Shown piece by piece: positions 8,069 through 16,993 of a stretch of DNA of 64,000 bases. The stretch is from Fidelibacterota bacterium (GTDB lineage Bacteria > Fidelibacterota > Marinisomatia > SCGC-AAA003-L08 > D37C17). Position numbers and translations under genes: made by a program. How positions within the stretch are numbered: the first letter of the stretch is position 1; the number at the start of each line of letters is the position of its first letter. The stretch is from NCBI GenBank assembly GCA_002717625.1, contig PBEF01000002.1, forward strand, positions 3,338-67,337. Direction: 5' to 3'. Under the pieces are notes generated by a model. It saw nothing but the letters and a program-made list of their open reading frames with translations. It ran no database searches and was not told where the DNA came from.

Positions 8069-8656
8069 ATGTCAAATTATCTTGTGCCTTTTTTTATATT
8101 AATATTTTTTACATCTTTATATGCATTTTTTTGGGGTGATAATGAAAAAATAGATGTAAAAGATTTTTCTAAATCTATTTATGATTATTCAGCTCAAAGT
8201 ATAGATGGAGACCCTATTTCTATTTCGAAATATAAAGGAAAAAAACTTCTAATTGTAAATGTAGCTTCACGTTGTGGCTATACTCCTCAGTATGAGGAAT
8301 TACAGTTGCTCTCAGAACAATATAAAGATGAAATTATAGTACTTGGTTTTCCTGCAAATGATTTTTTATGGCAAGAGCCTGCAAGTAATGATAAAATTAA
8401 GCAATTCTGTTCAACAAAATATAATGTTTCTTTTCCTATGTTTGAAAAAACATCAGTTAAAAAAAGTAAAGAACAGCATCCTATTTATACATGGCTGTCA
8501 ACTAAATCTTTAAATGGCTGGAATGATCAAGCTCCATCTTGGAATTTTTATAAATATCTAGTAGATGAGAATGGGAAACTTATTCAATATTATTCAGCGA
8601 CAATAAATCCTTTAAATGAAGAAATTTTAAAACATTTAAATGGTAAGGTTAAATAA
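8069..8656 (+). CDS. Exported or membrane-anchored glutathione peroxidase (Cys type)
   Basis: The protein has 195 residues. A hydrophobic N-terminus (about 4-22) precedes the GPx domain, with peroxidatic Cys69 in NVASRCGYTPQY. The GFPANDFLWQEP motif supplies the Gln and SWNFYKYLV the Trp, and a conserved Cys follows in KQFCSTKYNVSFP. GPx enzymes reduce lipid or hydrogen peroxide, usually with thioredoxin in bacteria. Cys and not Sec is used here, although the genome appears to use Sec in the Trx-like proteins at 1-3352. The gene has a clear Shine-Dalgarno (AGGAG) and overlaps the next start by one base. Confidence 0.9.
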   Translation: MSNYLVPFFILIFFTSLYAFFWGDNEKIDVKDFSKSIYDYSAQSIDGDPISISKYKGKKLLIVNVASRCGYTPQYEELQLLSEQYKDEIIVLGFPANDFLWQEPASNDKIKQFCSTKYNVSFPMFEKTSVKKSKEQHPIYTWLSTKSLNGWNDQAPSWNFYKYLVDENGKLIQYYSATINPLNEEILKHLNGKVK

Positions 8657-10959
8657 TGAAATTATTTTTTTATTTATTAATGATTTCATTTGTTTACCCA
8701 GTTATTATAATTACTGGTAAGGTGACAGATGAAAACAATGAGCCTATTATATATGCAAATGTATATTTGAAAGATACATTTGATGGGACTTCTTCTGATG
8801 AAAATGGAGAATTTCAATTTGAAACGTATGAAAGTGGATTGCAAACATTAGTAGTTAGCTATGTTGGTTATGAAACTTATGAACAGGAACACAATGTAGA
8901 TATAGCTCGTGTTTTTGAAATTGTTTTAGAGGAATTGATTACACAGGCAAATGAAGTTGTTATAACAGCAGGTTCATTCGGTGCAAGTGATGATGAAAAG
9001 GTCATAGTTCTAGATCCTGTAGATATTGTATCTGTTGCAAGTTCTAGAGGGGAAATTTCTGGTGCACTTGAAGCTTTGCCTGGCACTCAACCTCAAGCTG
9101 ATAAAGAAGGTATTTATGTAAGAGGTGGTGATGCTTCTGAAGCAAAGCAAATTATAGATGGAATGCTTGTCCAAAACCCATATTTTAGCGATGTGCCTGA
9201 TATTCCTCAAAGAGGACGTTTTGAGCCTTTTGATTTTCAGGGGACAGCATTTAGCCAAGGGGGATATTCTGCCCAATATGGCCAAGCTTTATCATCTATA
9301 GTTGATTTACAAACATGGACTCGGTTTACAGATTTCAATGCCCATATATTGGGTGTTACACCTATAGGATTTAGATATGGACGTGGATATGCGAATGATA
9401 GCACTTATTGCAATCTTGATTTTAATTATGGTAATCAAGAACTATTGCAAGATTTTAATAACAATGGTATTCTTGCAGATTTTATAAAAAATAGGACAAG
9501 TTTCTCTGAGCCTCCTGAAGGAACAGGTATTAGAACAAGTTATTCTAAGAAATTTACAAATGGGATATATAAATTTTTAGGAAGATATACTGATTATTCG
9601 CTTGGAACTAATGATTCAGATGTAGGCGCAAATTTCAGTTTAAGTAATGATGTATTATATTTATTAACAACATATAAAGGCTCTGTGAATGATAAGCTAG
9701 ATGTTCAATTAGGTCTATCATACTCTGATAATCATAGCGATGCGACAATAGGTATAGAATTAGAAGAAGATGCTCAATTAGTATATGGTATCTCTAATGT
9801 TGATCTTTTAGCCTATTCTAATGATGATTTATTACAATTTAGGTCAGTTTTATCAAGAAAAATATTTTCAAAATCTCGTTTTAAATATGGATTTCATATA
9901 TTTGATCAATCAAGTGCATTCTATAATTATGTTTTTAAAGAAGAGACAAATCCTGAAACACAGGGCGTTTTTCAGTCAATTGATTTTATAAAAACAAGCC
10001 CTGTTGTATTTGAAGAGTTTTTAGTTACAGGCTTTTTAGAATTAGATTTACGTTTATCAAAAAAGTTTGCAATAAATACAGGTGTTAGATATGAAGATTC
10101 AAAATTAATTAATAGAGAAAATATATCACCTCGCTTTTCAATGGCTTATAAAATTACTAAAAATACACAAACTTCATATGCTTATGGAAAGTATTATCAG
10201 ACTCCAGAATTAGGATTTGATCAGTGGTATAGAAGGAATAATATTGATTTTAATTATATTGATATTGAAAATTTGAAATTTGAGAATTCAGAGCATCATA
10301 TTTTAAACTATGAATGGAATAAAAAAGGTAAGATGCTTAGGTTGGAGGTGTTTGAAAAAACTTATAATAATTTAATTACTTTACACCCTATTGAATGTGA
10401 TAATAATGTTTGTCCAAATACTATCTCTAATAATGGTAAAGGTTATTCGAAAGGGTTTGAAATGTTTTGGCGGTATGATCAAAAAGATAATCAGGGTGTT
10501 GGCCAAGATATATTTATGACCTATTCTTATTTAGATAGTAAAAGATCGTTTAAAGAATACCTTGATACAATAAGGCCGAGCTTTGCATCTGAGCATAAAG
10601 TTACCTTTTCTTATAATAATACATTTAATATAAATGAAACCGAGAATAGGCTAAGTGCAAGTTTAGCTTTAACAGGAACATCTGGTTTTCCATATTATGA
10701 TCCCTTTGATAAAGTGCAATATACTTCAACTCCATATTTTTCTCTAGATATAGGAGGTAGCTATCTCCCTGATATGAAAGATAAAGGCTTTTTAGTTTTA
10801 TTTTTCAATATTTCAAATCCTCTAGGATATAGAAATAGTTTTGGGTATAATTATATAGCTGAGGATTATTCTAAACTTGATGAGCCTAAAGAAAATTTGC
10901 CTGCAAGTATGAGAACAATTTTTATTGGTTGCTTTATGATCCTTAATATTAAAAAATAA
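8656..10959 (+). CDS. TonB-dependent outer-membrane receptor with carboxypeptidase-regulatory-like domain
   Basis: The 767-residue protein has a signal peptide (about 1-16) and a carboxypeptidase-regulatory-like beta-sandwich (GKVTDENNEPIIYANVYL, SYVGYETYE; about 20-95). A plug domain (about 105-230; YVRGGDASEAKQIIDGM, YSAQYGQALSSIVDL) and a long beta-barrel follow. Such receptors import ligands with TonB energy; the substrate here is unknown. The C-terminus ends in NIKK with no terminal aromatic residue, which is slightly unusual for a barrel. It is coupled to glutathione peroxidase upstream and to a TPR-like protein two bases downstream. Confidence 0.9.
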   Translation: MKLFFYLLMISFVYPVIIITGKVTDENNEPIIYANVYLKDTFDGTSSDENGEFQFETYESGLQTLVVSYVGYETYEQEHNVDIARVFEIVLEELITQANEVVITAGSFGASDDEKVIVLDPVDIVSVASSRGEISGALEALPGTQPQADKEGIYVRGGDASEAKQIIDGMLVQNPYFSDVPDIPQRGRFEPFDFQGTAFSQGGYSAQYGQALSSIVDLQTWTRFTDFNAHILGVTPIGFRYGRGYANDSTYCNLDFNYGNQELLQDFNNNGILADFIKNRTSFSEPPEGTGIRTSYSKKFTNGIYKFLGRYTDYSLGTNDSDVGANFSLSNDVLYLLTTYKGSVNDKLDVQLGLSYSDNHSDATIGIELEEDAQLVYGISNVDLLAYSNDDLLQFRSVLSRKIFSKSRFKYGFHIFDQSSAFYNYVFKEETNPETQGVFQSIDFIKTSPVVFEEFLVTGFLELDLRLSKKFAINTGVRYEDSKLINRENISPRFSMAYKITKNTQTSYAYGKYYQTPELGFDQWYRRNNIDFNYIDIENLKFENSEHHILNYEWNKKGKMLRLEVFEKTYNNLITLHPIECDNNVCPNTISNNGKGYSKGFEMFWRYDQKDNQGVGQDIFMTYSYLDSKRSFKEYLDTIRPSFASEHKVTFSYNNTFNINETENRLSASLALTGTSGFPYYDPFDKVQYTSTPYFSLDIGGSYLPDMKDKGFLVLFFNISNPLGYRNSFGYNYIAEDYSKLDEPKENLPASMRTIFIGCFMILNIKK

Positions 10960-10961
10960 AA

Positions 10962-11615
10962 ATGATATATATATTTTATATATTATTGATTTCTTCTGTT
11001 TTTTGTGATAAATATCCTGAAAAATATTATACTTCAATGGATAAAGCTTTAGAAAATTTAAATTCAGCTGAAACAGAAGATGATTATTTAAAAGTTTCTA
11101 ATTATTTTTATCGTATTTCGAATGCTGTTAAAACAGATTGGTTATCTAGTTATTATTATGCATTATGTAATGCCAGAATTAGCAGATTTCAAGATGATAA
11201 TGATATTAAAGAAATTTATTTAGATAAAGCTTTGGATATAATTAATCCTTATGATTTAATTGATACTGTTAAATTAGATTCTATAGCATACTCTGAGATT
11301 AATGCTTTGAAAGCTCTAATTTATGCAGCAAAAATATCTTCTATGTCAAGTGCTATGAAGTATGGTCCATTATCAGGAAATAGTTTGAAAGTTGCATTAA
11401 AATTTTATTCAAGAAATCCACGCGCTTATTTTCTTGATGGACAAGGAAAATATTATATGCCTTCTTTTGTAGGCGGAGGTGTTGATATAGCTTTGCCTTT
11501 ACTTGAAAAATCATTGAAATATTATGATGAATTTGAAGCAAAACCATATTGGCCAAATTGGGGAAGAGAAGATTGTCAGTCTTTATATAATAAGGCATTA
11601 AATGAAAAAGAATAA
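10962..11615 (+). CDS. Exported helical (TPR-like) protein of unknown function
   Basis: The 217-residue protein has a signal peptide (about 1-15) and is then mostly helical with TPR-like helix pairs (for example YYYALCNARIS and LKVALKFYSRNPRAYFLDG). A conserved-looking end reads PYWPNWGREDCQSLYNKA. Similar proteins are encoded next to TonB-dependent receptors in Bacteroidetes-related bacteria. I cannot name a function. It overlaps the next gene by 14 bases. Confidence 0.55.
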   Translation: MIYIFYILLISSVFCDKYPEKYYTSMDKALENLNSAETEDDYLKVSNYFYRISNAVKTDWLSSYYYALCNARISRFQDDNDIKEIYLDKALDIINPYDLIDTVKLDSIAYSEINALKALIYAAKISSMSSAMKYGPLSGNSLKVALKFYSRNPRAYFLDGQGKYYMPSFVGGGVDIALPLLEKSLKYYDEFEAKPYWPNWGREDCQSLYNKALNEKE

Positions 11616-12774
11616 ATCACTTTATTTATTTTTATTATTTTTTTCTATACTGTTTTCTAAAGTAGATGATTCATATGTTATCTTAGTTTCATTTGATGGC
11701 TTCCGTTATGATTATATAGAACGTGTTGATACTCCTAATTTTGATTATATAGAAAAAAATGGTATTAGAGCCGAATCTTTAAAGCCCGTTTTCCCATCTC
11801 TTACATTCCCTAATCATTATGCAATTGCAACGGGCTGTTATGCAAATAAACATAAAATATTAGGAAATCAGTTCAAAACATTCTCTGGTGAATATTCTTA
11901 TAAAAATAAAGATACAGTGCAAGATGCTAAATGGTATGGGGCAGAACCTATATGGGTTACTGCTGAGAAAAGTGGTATTATAACGGCGACTTATTTTTGG
12001 GTTGGCTCAGAAGCAAAAATAGGAGGCTATTATCCTACATATTATAAAAATTATCAATCAGGAATAGACCCTAAAGTTAAAATTAAACAAGTTGTAGATT
12101 GGCTTGAATTACCAATTAAAGAAAGGCCTCGATTAATTTGTCTTTATTTTAATGAACCTGATCATGCAGGTCATGTTTATGGTGCTGATTCTAAAGAAGT
12201 TAATAAGCAAATTGAAAACTCAGATTATATTTTAGGATATCTTATGGATACTTTGAGTGAATTAGACATTTATGATAATATTAATTTTGTTGTTGTAAGT
12301 GATCATGGTATGGTAGACGTATCTGAAAAAAGAATAATCAATATAGATAATTTTAATATACCTGGAGTTATAGATGGAAAAGGCCCATTAATGAGTGTTA
12401 AAGGTGAAAGCTTCTACGATATTAGTATCCCTCATGCTTCAGTTGTTTCTGCTGTTAACAATAATGCACTCCAATATCATAATCCTTATTATGATTTTTT
12501 ACTTGTTGCAGATGAAGGGTGGATGCTTTATAAAAATAGTCATCTTGAAGAATATGATGGTTCTTTACCGGTTAAGGGAATGCATGGATATATAACTGAT
12601 AATCCTAATATGCACGCTATTTTTTATGCATATGGCCCGCTTTTTAAAGAGAATATGCAAATCAATACATTCGAGTTAATCCATATATATCCAATGTTAT
12701 GTAAATTACTTAATATCAAACCTTATTGGGATGTTGATGGCAAATTAGATGTATTGCAATCAATTTTAAAATAA
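11602..12774 (+). CDS. Secreted type I phosphodiesterase / nucleotide pyrophosphatase (alkaline phosphatase superfamily)
   Basis: The 390-residue protein has a signal peptide (about 1-19). The two-metal site of the NPP/ENPP family is visible: Asp32 (SFDGFR), nucleophile Thr68 and Asn71 (FPSLTFPNHY). Further metal ligands lie in EPDHAGHVYG, VVSDHGM and KGMHGY. Family members cleave phosphodiester or pyrophosphate bonds of nucleotides or lipids outside the cytoplasm. Together with the TonB receptor this may serve phosphate or nucleotide scavenging, which is inference. The stop directly precedes the rsmE start. Confidence 0.87.
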   Translation: MKKNKSLYLFLLFFSILFSKVDDSYVILVSFDGFRYDYIERVDTPNFDYIEKNGIRAESLKPVFPSLTFPNHYAIATGCYANKHKILGNQFKTFSGEYSYKNKDTVQDAKWYGAEPIWVTAEKSGIITATYFWVGSEAKIGGYYPTYYKNYQSGIDPKVKIKQVVDWLELPIKERPRLICLYFNEPDHAGHVYGADSKEVNKQIENSDYILGYLMDTLSELDIYDNINFVVVSDHGMVDVSEKRIINIDNFNIPGVIDGKGPLMSVKGESFYDISIPHASVVSAVNNNALQYHNPYYDFLLVADEGWMLYKNSHLEEYDGSLPVKGMHGYITDNPNMHAIFYAYGPLFKENMQINTFELIHIYPMLCKLLNIKPYWDVDGKLDVLQSILK

Positions 12775-13488
12775 ATGGAATTTTTCTTTTCAGAAAATAT
12801 AAATAACTCTACTATTATTTTAGATTCTATGGAATTCAGACATTGTATTAAAGTCATGAGAAATAATGTAGGAGATAGGGTTAGCGTTATTGATGGGAAA
12901 GGTAATGTTTATAAAGGTAAAATCAAAATAATTAATAGGGGTAATTGTGAAATTTTAGTTGATGATGTAATAGAAAATTATTGTAAAAAAGAATATTATA
13001 CGCATATCGGAATATCTCCAATTAAAAATCATGATAGGCTAGAATGGTTTATTGAAAAAGCGATTGAAATAGGTGTAGATGAGATTTCTTTTATTAATTG
13101 TTCTAGGACTTTAAGAAAAAAAATTAAAATAGATAGATTGCATAGAACTGCTATATCAGCACTTAAACAGACACTTAAAGCCAAATTACCTGCTATTAAT
13201 AATCCTATTAGTATCGATGATTTTATAAAAGAATGTAATAATGTAAATAAGTTTATTTGTCATCTTGAAAATCAAGATAGAAAAAGTTTGTTTGCATTTA
13301 AAGAAAATATAAAAAAATATTCTAATACTTGTATTCTTATTGGCCCTGAAGGTGATTTCAGTTTAGATGAAATTTCTATGCTTGTTGGCTCTGGTTTTAA
13401 TTCAATAACGCTTGGAGATAGTCGTCTTAGAACTGAAACAGCAGGTGTTGTAGCTTGTAATCTTATTAATAGTATACAAAATTTATGA
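12775..13488 (+). CDS. rsmE: 16S rRNA (uracil-1498-N3)-methyltransferase RsmE
   Basis: The 237-residue protein has an N-terminal PUA-like domain (RHCIKVMRNNVGDRVSVIDGKG). It is followed by a SPOUT methyltransferase domain with the knot motifs LIGPEGDFSLDE and LGDSRLRTETA, the standard RsmE signature. It uses S-adenosylmethionine to methylate U1498 of 16S rRNA. There is no gap from the phosphodiesterase gene, and it overlaps tadA by four bases (ATGA). Confidence 0.93.
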   Translation: MEFFFSENINNSTIILDSMEFRHCIKVMRNNVGDRVSVIDGKGNVYKGKIKIINRGNCEILVDDVIENYCKKEYYTHIGISPIKNHDRLEWFIEKAIEIGVDEISFINCSRTLRKKIKIDRLHRTAISALKQTLKAKLPAINNPISIDDFIKECNNVNKFICHLENQDRKSLFAFKENIKKYSNTCILIGPEGDFSLDEISMLVGSGFNSITLGDSRLRTETAGVVACNLINSIQNL

Positions 13489-13937
13489 TTGCATTAAATG
13501 AACATCAAAGATGGATGCTTTATGCACTTAAAGAAGCTAAAAAAGCATATAATATTGATGAAGTTCCTGTAGGATCTATTATTGTTAAAGATGGTATGAT
13601 TATGGGAACAGGATATAATCAAATGGAAACTTTAAATGATTCTACAGCTCATGCAGAGATTATAGCAATTACAGCAGCATCTAATAAGTTAGGAGATTGG
13701 AGACTGAATTCTTCATCTATATATATAACAAAAGAACCTTGTATTATGTGTATTGGAGCAATTATAAATTCAAGAATTGAAAATGTTTTTTATGGTTTGC
13801 CAGATGTAGAAAGTAAATTTTCAATCATAAAAAATAAGCTAGATGTAAGGATGAGTCATTTAAAATATGTAGAAGGTGAAATATTAAAAGACGAGTGTCA
13901 AAAAATAATTCAAGATTTTTTTTTAAAAAAGAGATAA
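13485..13937 (+). CDS. tadA: tRNA-specific adenosine deaminase TadA
   Basis: The 150-residue protein has the cytidine/deoxycytidylate deaminase zinc site H56-A-E58 and P-C86-x-x-C89. It makes inosine at the wobble position of tRNA-Arg(ACG). That tRNA is itself encoded at 5365-5438 in this window, which fits the assignment. The start overlaps the rsmE stop. Confidence 0.93.
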   Translation: MIALNEHQRWMLYALKEAKKAYNIDEVPVGSIIVKDGMIMGTGYNQMETLNDSTAHAEIIAITAASNKLGDWRLNSSSIYITKEPCIMCIGAIINSRIENVFYGLPDVESKFSIIKNKLDVRMSHLKYVEGEILKDECQKIIQDFFLKKR

Positions 13938-13981
13938 TATCCTAAATTATAACCTAATTAATTATTAATTTTTATAAATTA

Positions 13982-14068
13982 GGAGAGGTGTCCGAGCGGT
14001 TTAAGGTGCACGCCTGGAACGCGTGTATGGATGAAAATCCATCGGGAGTTCGAATCTCCCCCTCTCCG
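13982..14068 (+). tRNA. tRNA-Ser (anticodon GGA)
   Basis: A long-variable-arm cloverleaf can be drawn. The acceptor is GGAGAGG/CCTCTCC with G as discriminator, and the anticodon stem CACGC/GCGTG closes the loop CTGGAAC (anticodon GGA). The variable arm is ATGGATGAAAATCCAT and the T arm GGGAG TTCGAAT CTCCC. CA follows the discriminator. Confidence 0.95.
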
Positions 14069-14078
14069 CATGATAGTT

Positions 14079-16202
14079 ATGAAAACTAAAAATATCATAT
14101 TCATATATATACTACTACTAAGTTTTTCATTTGCACAAAGTGCTTTAAAAATAGCTACAGTCTCTTATATTAAGGGCTCTTGTTATATTGAAAATTCTAT
14201 TCAAGATAAATCTATTACTCCTCTTGCTGGAAATTCTATAATGAATAATGATATTATTCATTCAAAGGAGGATTCTTTTTGTGATATTATTTTTGATGAC
14301 GATGCTACTAAAATTCATATTGATGAAAATACAAGAGTAAAAATTTTATCAGATAATTATTCACGAGTTTTTGAAGTGTATTATGGTAGTGTATTTGTAA
14401 GTAATGCAAAAACTCATATTAAAACGTATATACAAACACTCAATAATAATATTTATGTTAATAATAATAATATTTGGGTTAACTCTTATAGAGATTTTGA
14501 TAAGGTGGTTTCAATTAACTATAATGCTAATATTTATAATTATATATCAAATTCTCAAATTATACTTAAACCTTTAACTGCCTATAATATTTTTTCTAAT
14601 GGTTCAGTAAAAATAGATAACAATTTAGATTTAGTTCCTGATTATATTGAGGATGAAAGTTATCTTCAGGTTAGAAAAGAAAATAGAAACAAGTATGATG
14701 TTTATTTGAATGATTATGACTTGATTCCAGTTTATGGTAGAGAAACTGAAAAACGTAGTTTTGATGATAATGGGTTTAAGCTTGGATTGACAGCTGGAAC
14801 TCGATATATGAATAATAATGAATATTTGACATTTGGCTTATTCCCTCAATATAAACATAATAATTTTATTGTATATAGTAAGCTAAATGTTTATTATGAT
14901 TATTTTTTAAAATGTAGTTCATTTGATGATTGTGAATTTACAGAATCAGGTATTTATTCTAATTGGGAATCTAAAAATGATATTTTAGAAAAATTTCATT
15001 TACGGTATCATCGTTCTGATTATAATAATAGTTTCAGTATTTATGCAGGAGAAATTCCACAAGTAACTTTTGGGCATGGGTATCTTGTGAATAAATTTTC
15101 TAATTATTATGAATACCCACTTAGAAGTGATTTTGGTGTGAATATTGATTGGAAAATAGATAATGATTTTTTGAATTTTAAATTTCTTGTTCCTAGTATT
15201 AGAGAATATTTTCGCGATGGTGGCATTTTTGGTATGCATGCTTCTCTTTTTCTATCTCATCGTTTTCCTTTAACTCTTGGACTTGGCTTTGTGATGGATT
15301 TTAATCAATTCAGTCAATCCCCTAGAGTATATGATGTAGATTCAAGTATTGATTCAAGGCAAATCAAAGCATTTGAATTAGATTTTGAATTAGATATTAT
15401 ACGAAGTATGAATTTAGATGTATCTATTTATGGAGAATTAGTTGGAATATGGTATCCTGAAAATATATTTTATTTCAGGTCTGATGGTTTGATGCCATTT
15501 TCAGATGATCTTAGATGGAGGAGAGGGACTTGGGGAGTTATGGCTCCAGGTGTATCGTTGCTTATAGATAATAAACATGAAATTAATTTTGCTTTTAACT
15601 TTAATTCAGCGGCTTTTTATCCCTCTTATTTTAATACTAACTATTTATATAATAGATCACTGTATTATTTGACAGCTCAGCCATTTGATTTTAATACATT
15701 AGGTTTTAATTTAGTAGGTAATCAAATAGGGATGCTAAATGATTTTGCAATTAATTCAACTAATATGGAATTTTTTGTACCTAAAGAATTATATCCAATA
15801 TTGACAAATAAAATTAACGTGTTCCCATTAAGAGGATTTTCTATTGATTATAAATATAATTTTAGAAATAAGATTGAATATTACAATGCTATTTCTGTAT
15901 ATACTCAGAATGTTGGACAAGAAAAAATAAAGTCTCAAACTTATTATACCTTTGATGCTAAGCTATCTATTAAAGAAAATATTTTAAGAAATTTATCAAG
16001 CCTTAATTTTTATGTTTCAAATGTATTCTTTCTTGAAAGAGATGATAGGGAAGAATATACGTTTGGATTTAATATGATGTTTGATTTACCTTCTGATGTA
16101 TATATACTTTTTGATATTGGCCAAGTCTTTTATGATGTTAGTTTAAATGGAAAGAGAAATAATGTACTTAATTCAGGGCTGCAACTTAGATTAAATTTTT
16201 GA
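14079..16202 (+). CDS. FecR-like domain plus outer-membrane beta-barrel protein
   Basis: The start at 14079 gives a clean signal peptide (about 1-20; ...LLSFSFAQS); starts further upstream would lie inside or touch tRNA-Ser. The mature protein of about 690 residues begins with a FecR-like beta domain (about 22-120; GSCYIENS..PLAGNSIMNNDIIHS, FDDDATKIHIDENTRV). A long region of alternating aromatic/polar strands typical of an outer-membrane barrel follows. A GHGYLVNKFSNYYEYP motif recurs as GHGILVSNYANDIDYP in the barrel protein at 46639-48168, so the two are distant paralogues. The function is unknown; surface assembly or regulation is possible. Confidence 0.7.
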   Translation: MKTKNIIFIYILLLSFSFAQSALKIATVSYIKGSCYIENSIQDKSITPLAGNSIMNNDIIHSKEDSFCDIIFDDDATKIHIDENTRVKILSDNYSRVFEVYYGSVFVSNAKTHIKTYIQTLNNNIYVNNNNIWVNSYRDFDKVVSINYNANIYNYISNSQIILKPLTAYNIFSNGSVKIDNNLDLVPDYIEDESYLQVRKENRNKYDVYLNDYDLIPVYGRETEKRSFDDNGFKLGLTAGTRYMNNNEYLTFGLFPQYKHNNFIVYSKLNVYYDYFLKCSSFDDCEFTESGIYSNWESKNDILEKFHLRYHRSDYNNSFSIYAGEIPQVTFGHGYLVNKFSNYYEYPLRSDFGVNIDWKIDNDFLNFKFLVPSIREYFRDGGIFGMHASLFLSHRFPLTLGLGFVMDFNQFSQSPRVYDVDSSIDSRQIKAFELDFELDIIRSMNLDVSIYGELVGIWYPENIFYFRSDGLMPFSDDLRWRRGTWGVMAPGVSLLIDNKHEINFAFNFNSAAFYPSYFNTNYLYNRSLYYLTAQPFDFNTLGFNLVGNQIGMLNDFAINSTNMEFFVPKELYPILTNKINVFPLRGFSIDYKYNFRNKIEYYNAISVYTQNVGQEKIKSQTYYTFDAKLSIKENILRNLSSLNFYVSNVFFLERDDREEYTFGFNMMFDLPSDVYILFDIGQVFYDVSLNGKRNNVLNSGLQLRLNF

Positions 16203-16393
16203 TGAATTTTAAATCTTTTTTTTATATTTTTATAGGCATGACAATACTAGGTATATCTATTGGATATGTTGTAGGTTTTTATATAGGGATTCATGCAATG
16301 AATAATTATTGGTTTTATTGTTCGGTTCCTATTTTTATTATAGCATCATTTCTTATTGTATATGGTGCCTTATTTATAAAGGATATTAAATGA
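16199..16393 (+). CDS. Small two-span membrane protein
   Basis: The 64 residues hold two hydrophobic segments (about 7-29 and 38-58) with glycines in the first. No family is recognised with confidence. Size and topology are reminiscent of AtpZ/AtpI-type proteins, but no ATP synthase genes are near. It overlaps the upstream barrel gene and the downstream small gene by four bases each. Confidence 0.5.
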   Translation: MMNFKSFFYIFIGMTILGISIGYVVGFYIGIHAMNNYWFYCSVPIFIIASFLIVYGALFIKDIK

Positions 16394-16713
16394 AATTAAA
16401 AAAAAATATAAAATTTTCCAGTAAAGTAGAAAATTTATCAAAATCTTCTGAAAAGAAGGGTGATTTGCTTATACAGGTAAATGAACTTATGGAAAAAATG
16501 GAAAATGATTATGGTCCATTGATGCTTGAAGAGCTACAAAAAAGATTAAAGAAAACTATTGAAGACTTTCATGATGATGTTAATATTGTATTGAAAGATG
16601 CATTTAGTAGTGATAAATCTAAGATTTTAAATAAAAAAAATGAGAGTATAGATTCTGAAGATGGAGTTCCATCTTTTATTGCAGAATATCAAAATAAAAA
16701 GAATAAAAAATAA
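16390..16713 (+). CDS. Small charged helical protein of unknown function
   Basis: The 107 residues are rich in Lys, Glu and Asp, with a long predicted helix or coiled coil (about 20-70; VNELMEKMENDYGPLMLEELQ region). The C-terminus is lysine-rich. No family is recognised. It is coupled to the upstream two-span protein, and its stop directly precedes the SRP RNA. Confidence 0.5.
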   Translation: MKLKKNIKFSSKVENLSKSSEKKGDLLIQVNELMEKMENDYGPLMLEELQKRLKKTIEDFHDDVNIVLKDAFSSDKSKILNKKNESIDSEDGVPSFIAEYQNKKNKK

Positions 16714-16714
16714 T

Positions 16715-16982
16715 TCTGTGCTAGATGGGGAGTTAGCGGTTTCCTGTAACCTGAAATCCGCTATATGCAGGGTTGAATTCCAATAGATGGGTTTTGCTGG
16801 ATATAATAAAAATATATAAGCGATGTTGAAGTATGAGCTTTGCGCAATGAATGTTTTCTGAACTCCGCCAGATCTGGAAAGAAGCAACGGTAGGAATTAT
16901 ATTTAGGTGCCGCAGAATCCTTATGCTGAGTTGGCTGTCTATTTTTTTATATTTACAGAAGATTCTACTATTGGTGCACAGA
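16715..16982 (+). ncRNA. ffs: Signal recognition particle RNA, large type with Alu domain
   Basis: The 5' part (GTGCTAGATGGGGAGTTAGCGG...CCTGTAA...) matches the Alu domain of large bacterial SRP RNAs such as B. subtilis scRNA. The region 16867-16900 carries the conserved S-domain apical hairpin that binds Ffh (CAGATCTGGAAAGAAGCAAC). The ends pair as TCTGTGC (16715-16721) with GCACAGA (16976-16982). The length of about 268 is close to the 271 of B. subtilis. It lies directly upstream of dnaX, a common position. Confidence 0.9.
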
Positions 16983-16993
16983 TAAATTAAATT

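Noticed and set aside
9010-9285. Minus-strand ORF inside the TonB receptor gene
   Set aside because: It lies wholly within a well-supported coding frame and shows no recognisable domain; the same holds for the other antisense ORFs.
13982-14068. tRNA-Ser as a possible tRNA-Sec
   Set aside because: The anticodon loop is CTGGAAC (GGA), not TCA, and the acceptor is seven base pairs, so it is an ordinary serine tRNA.
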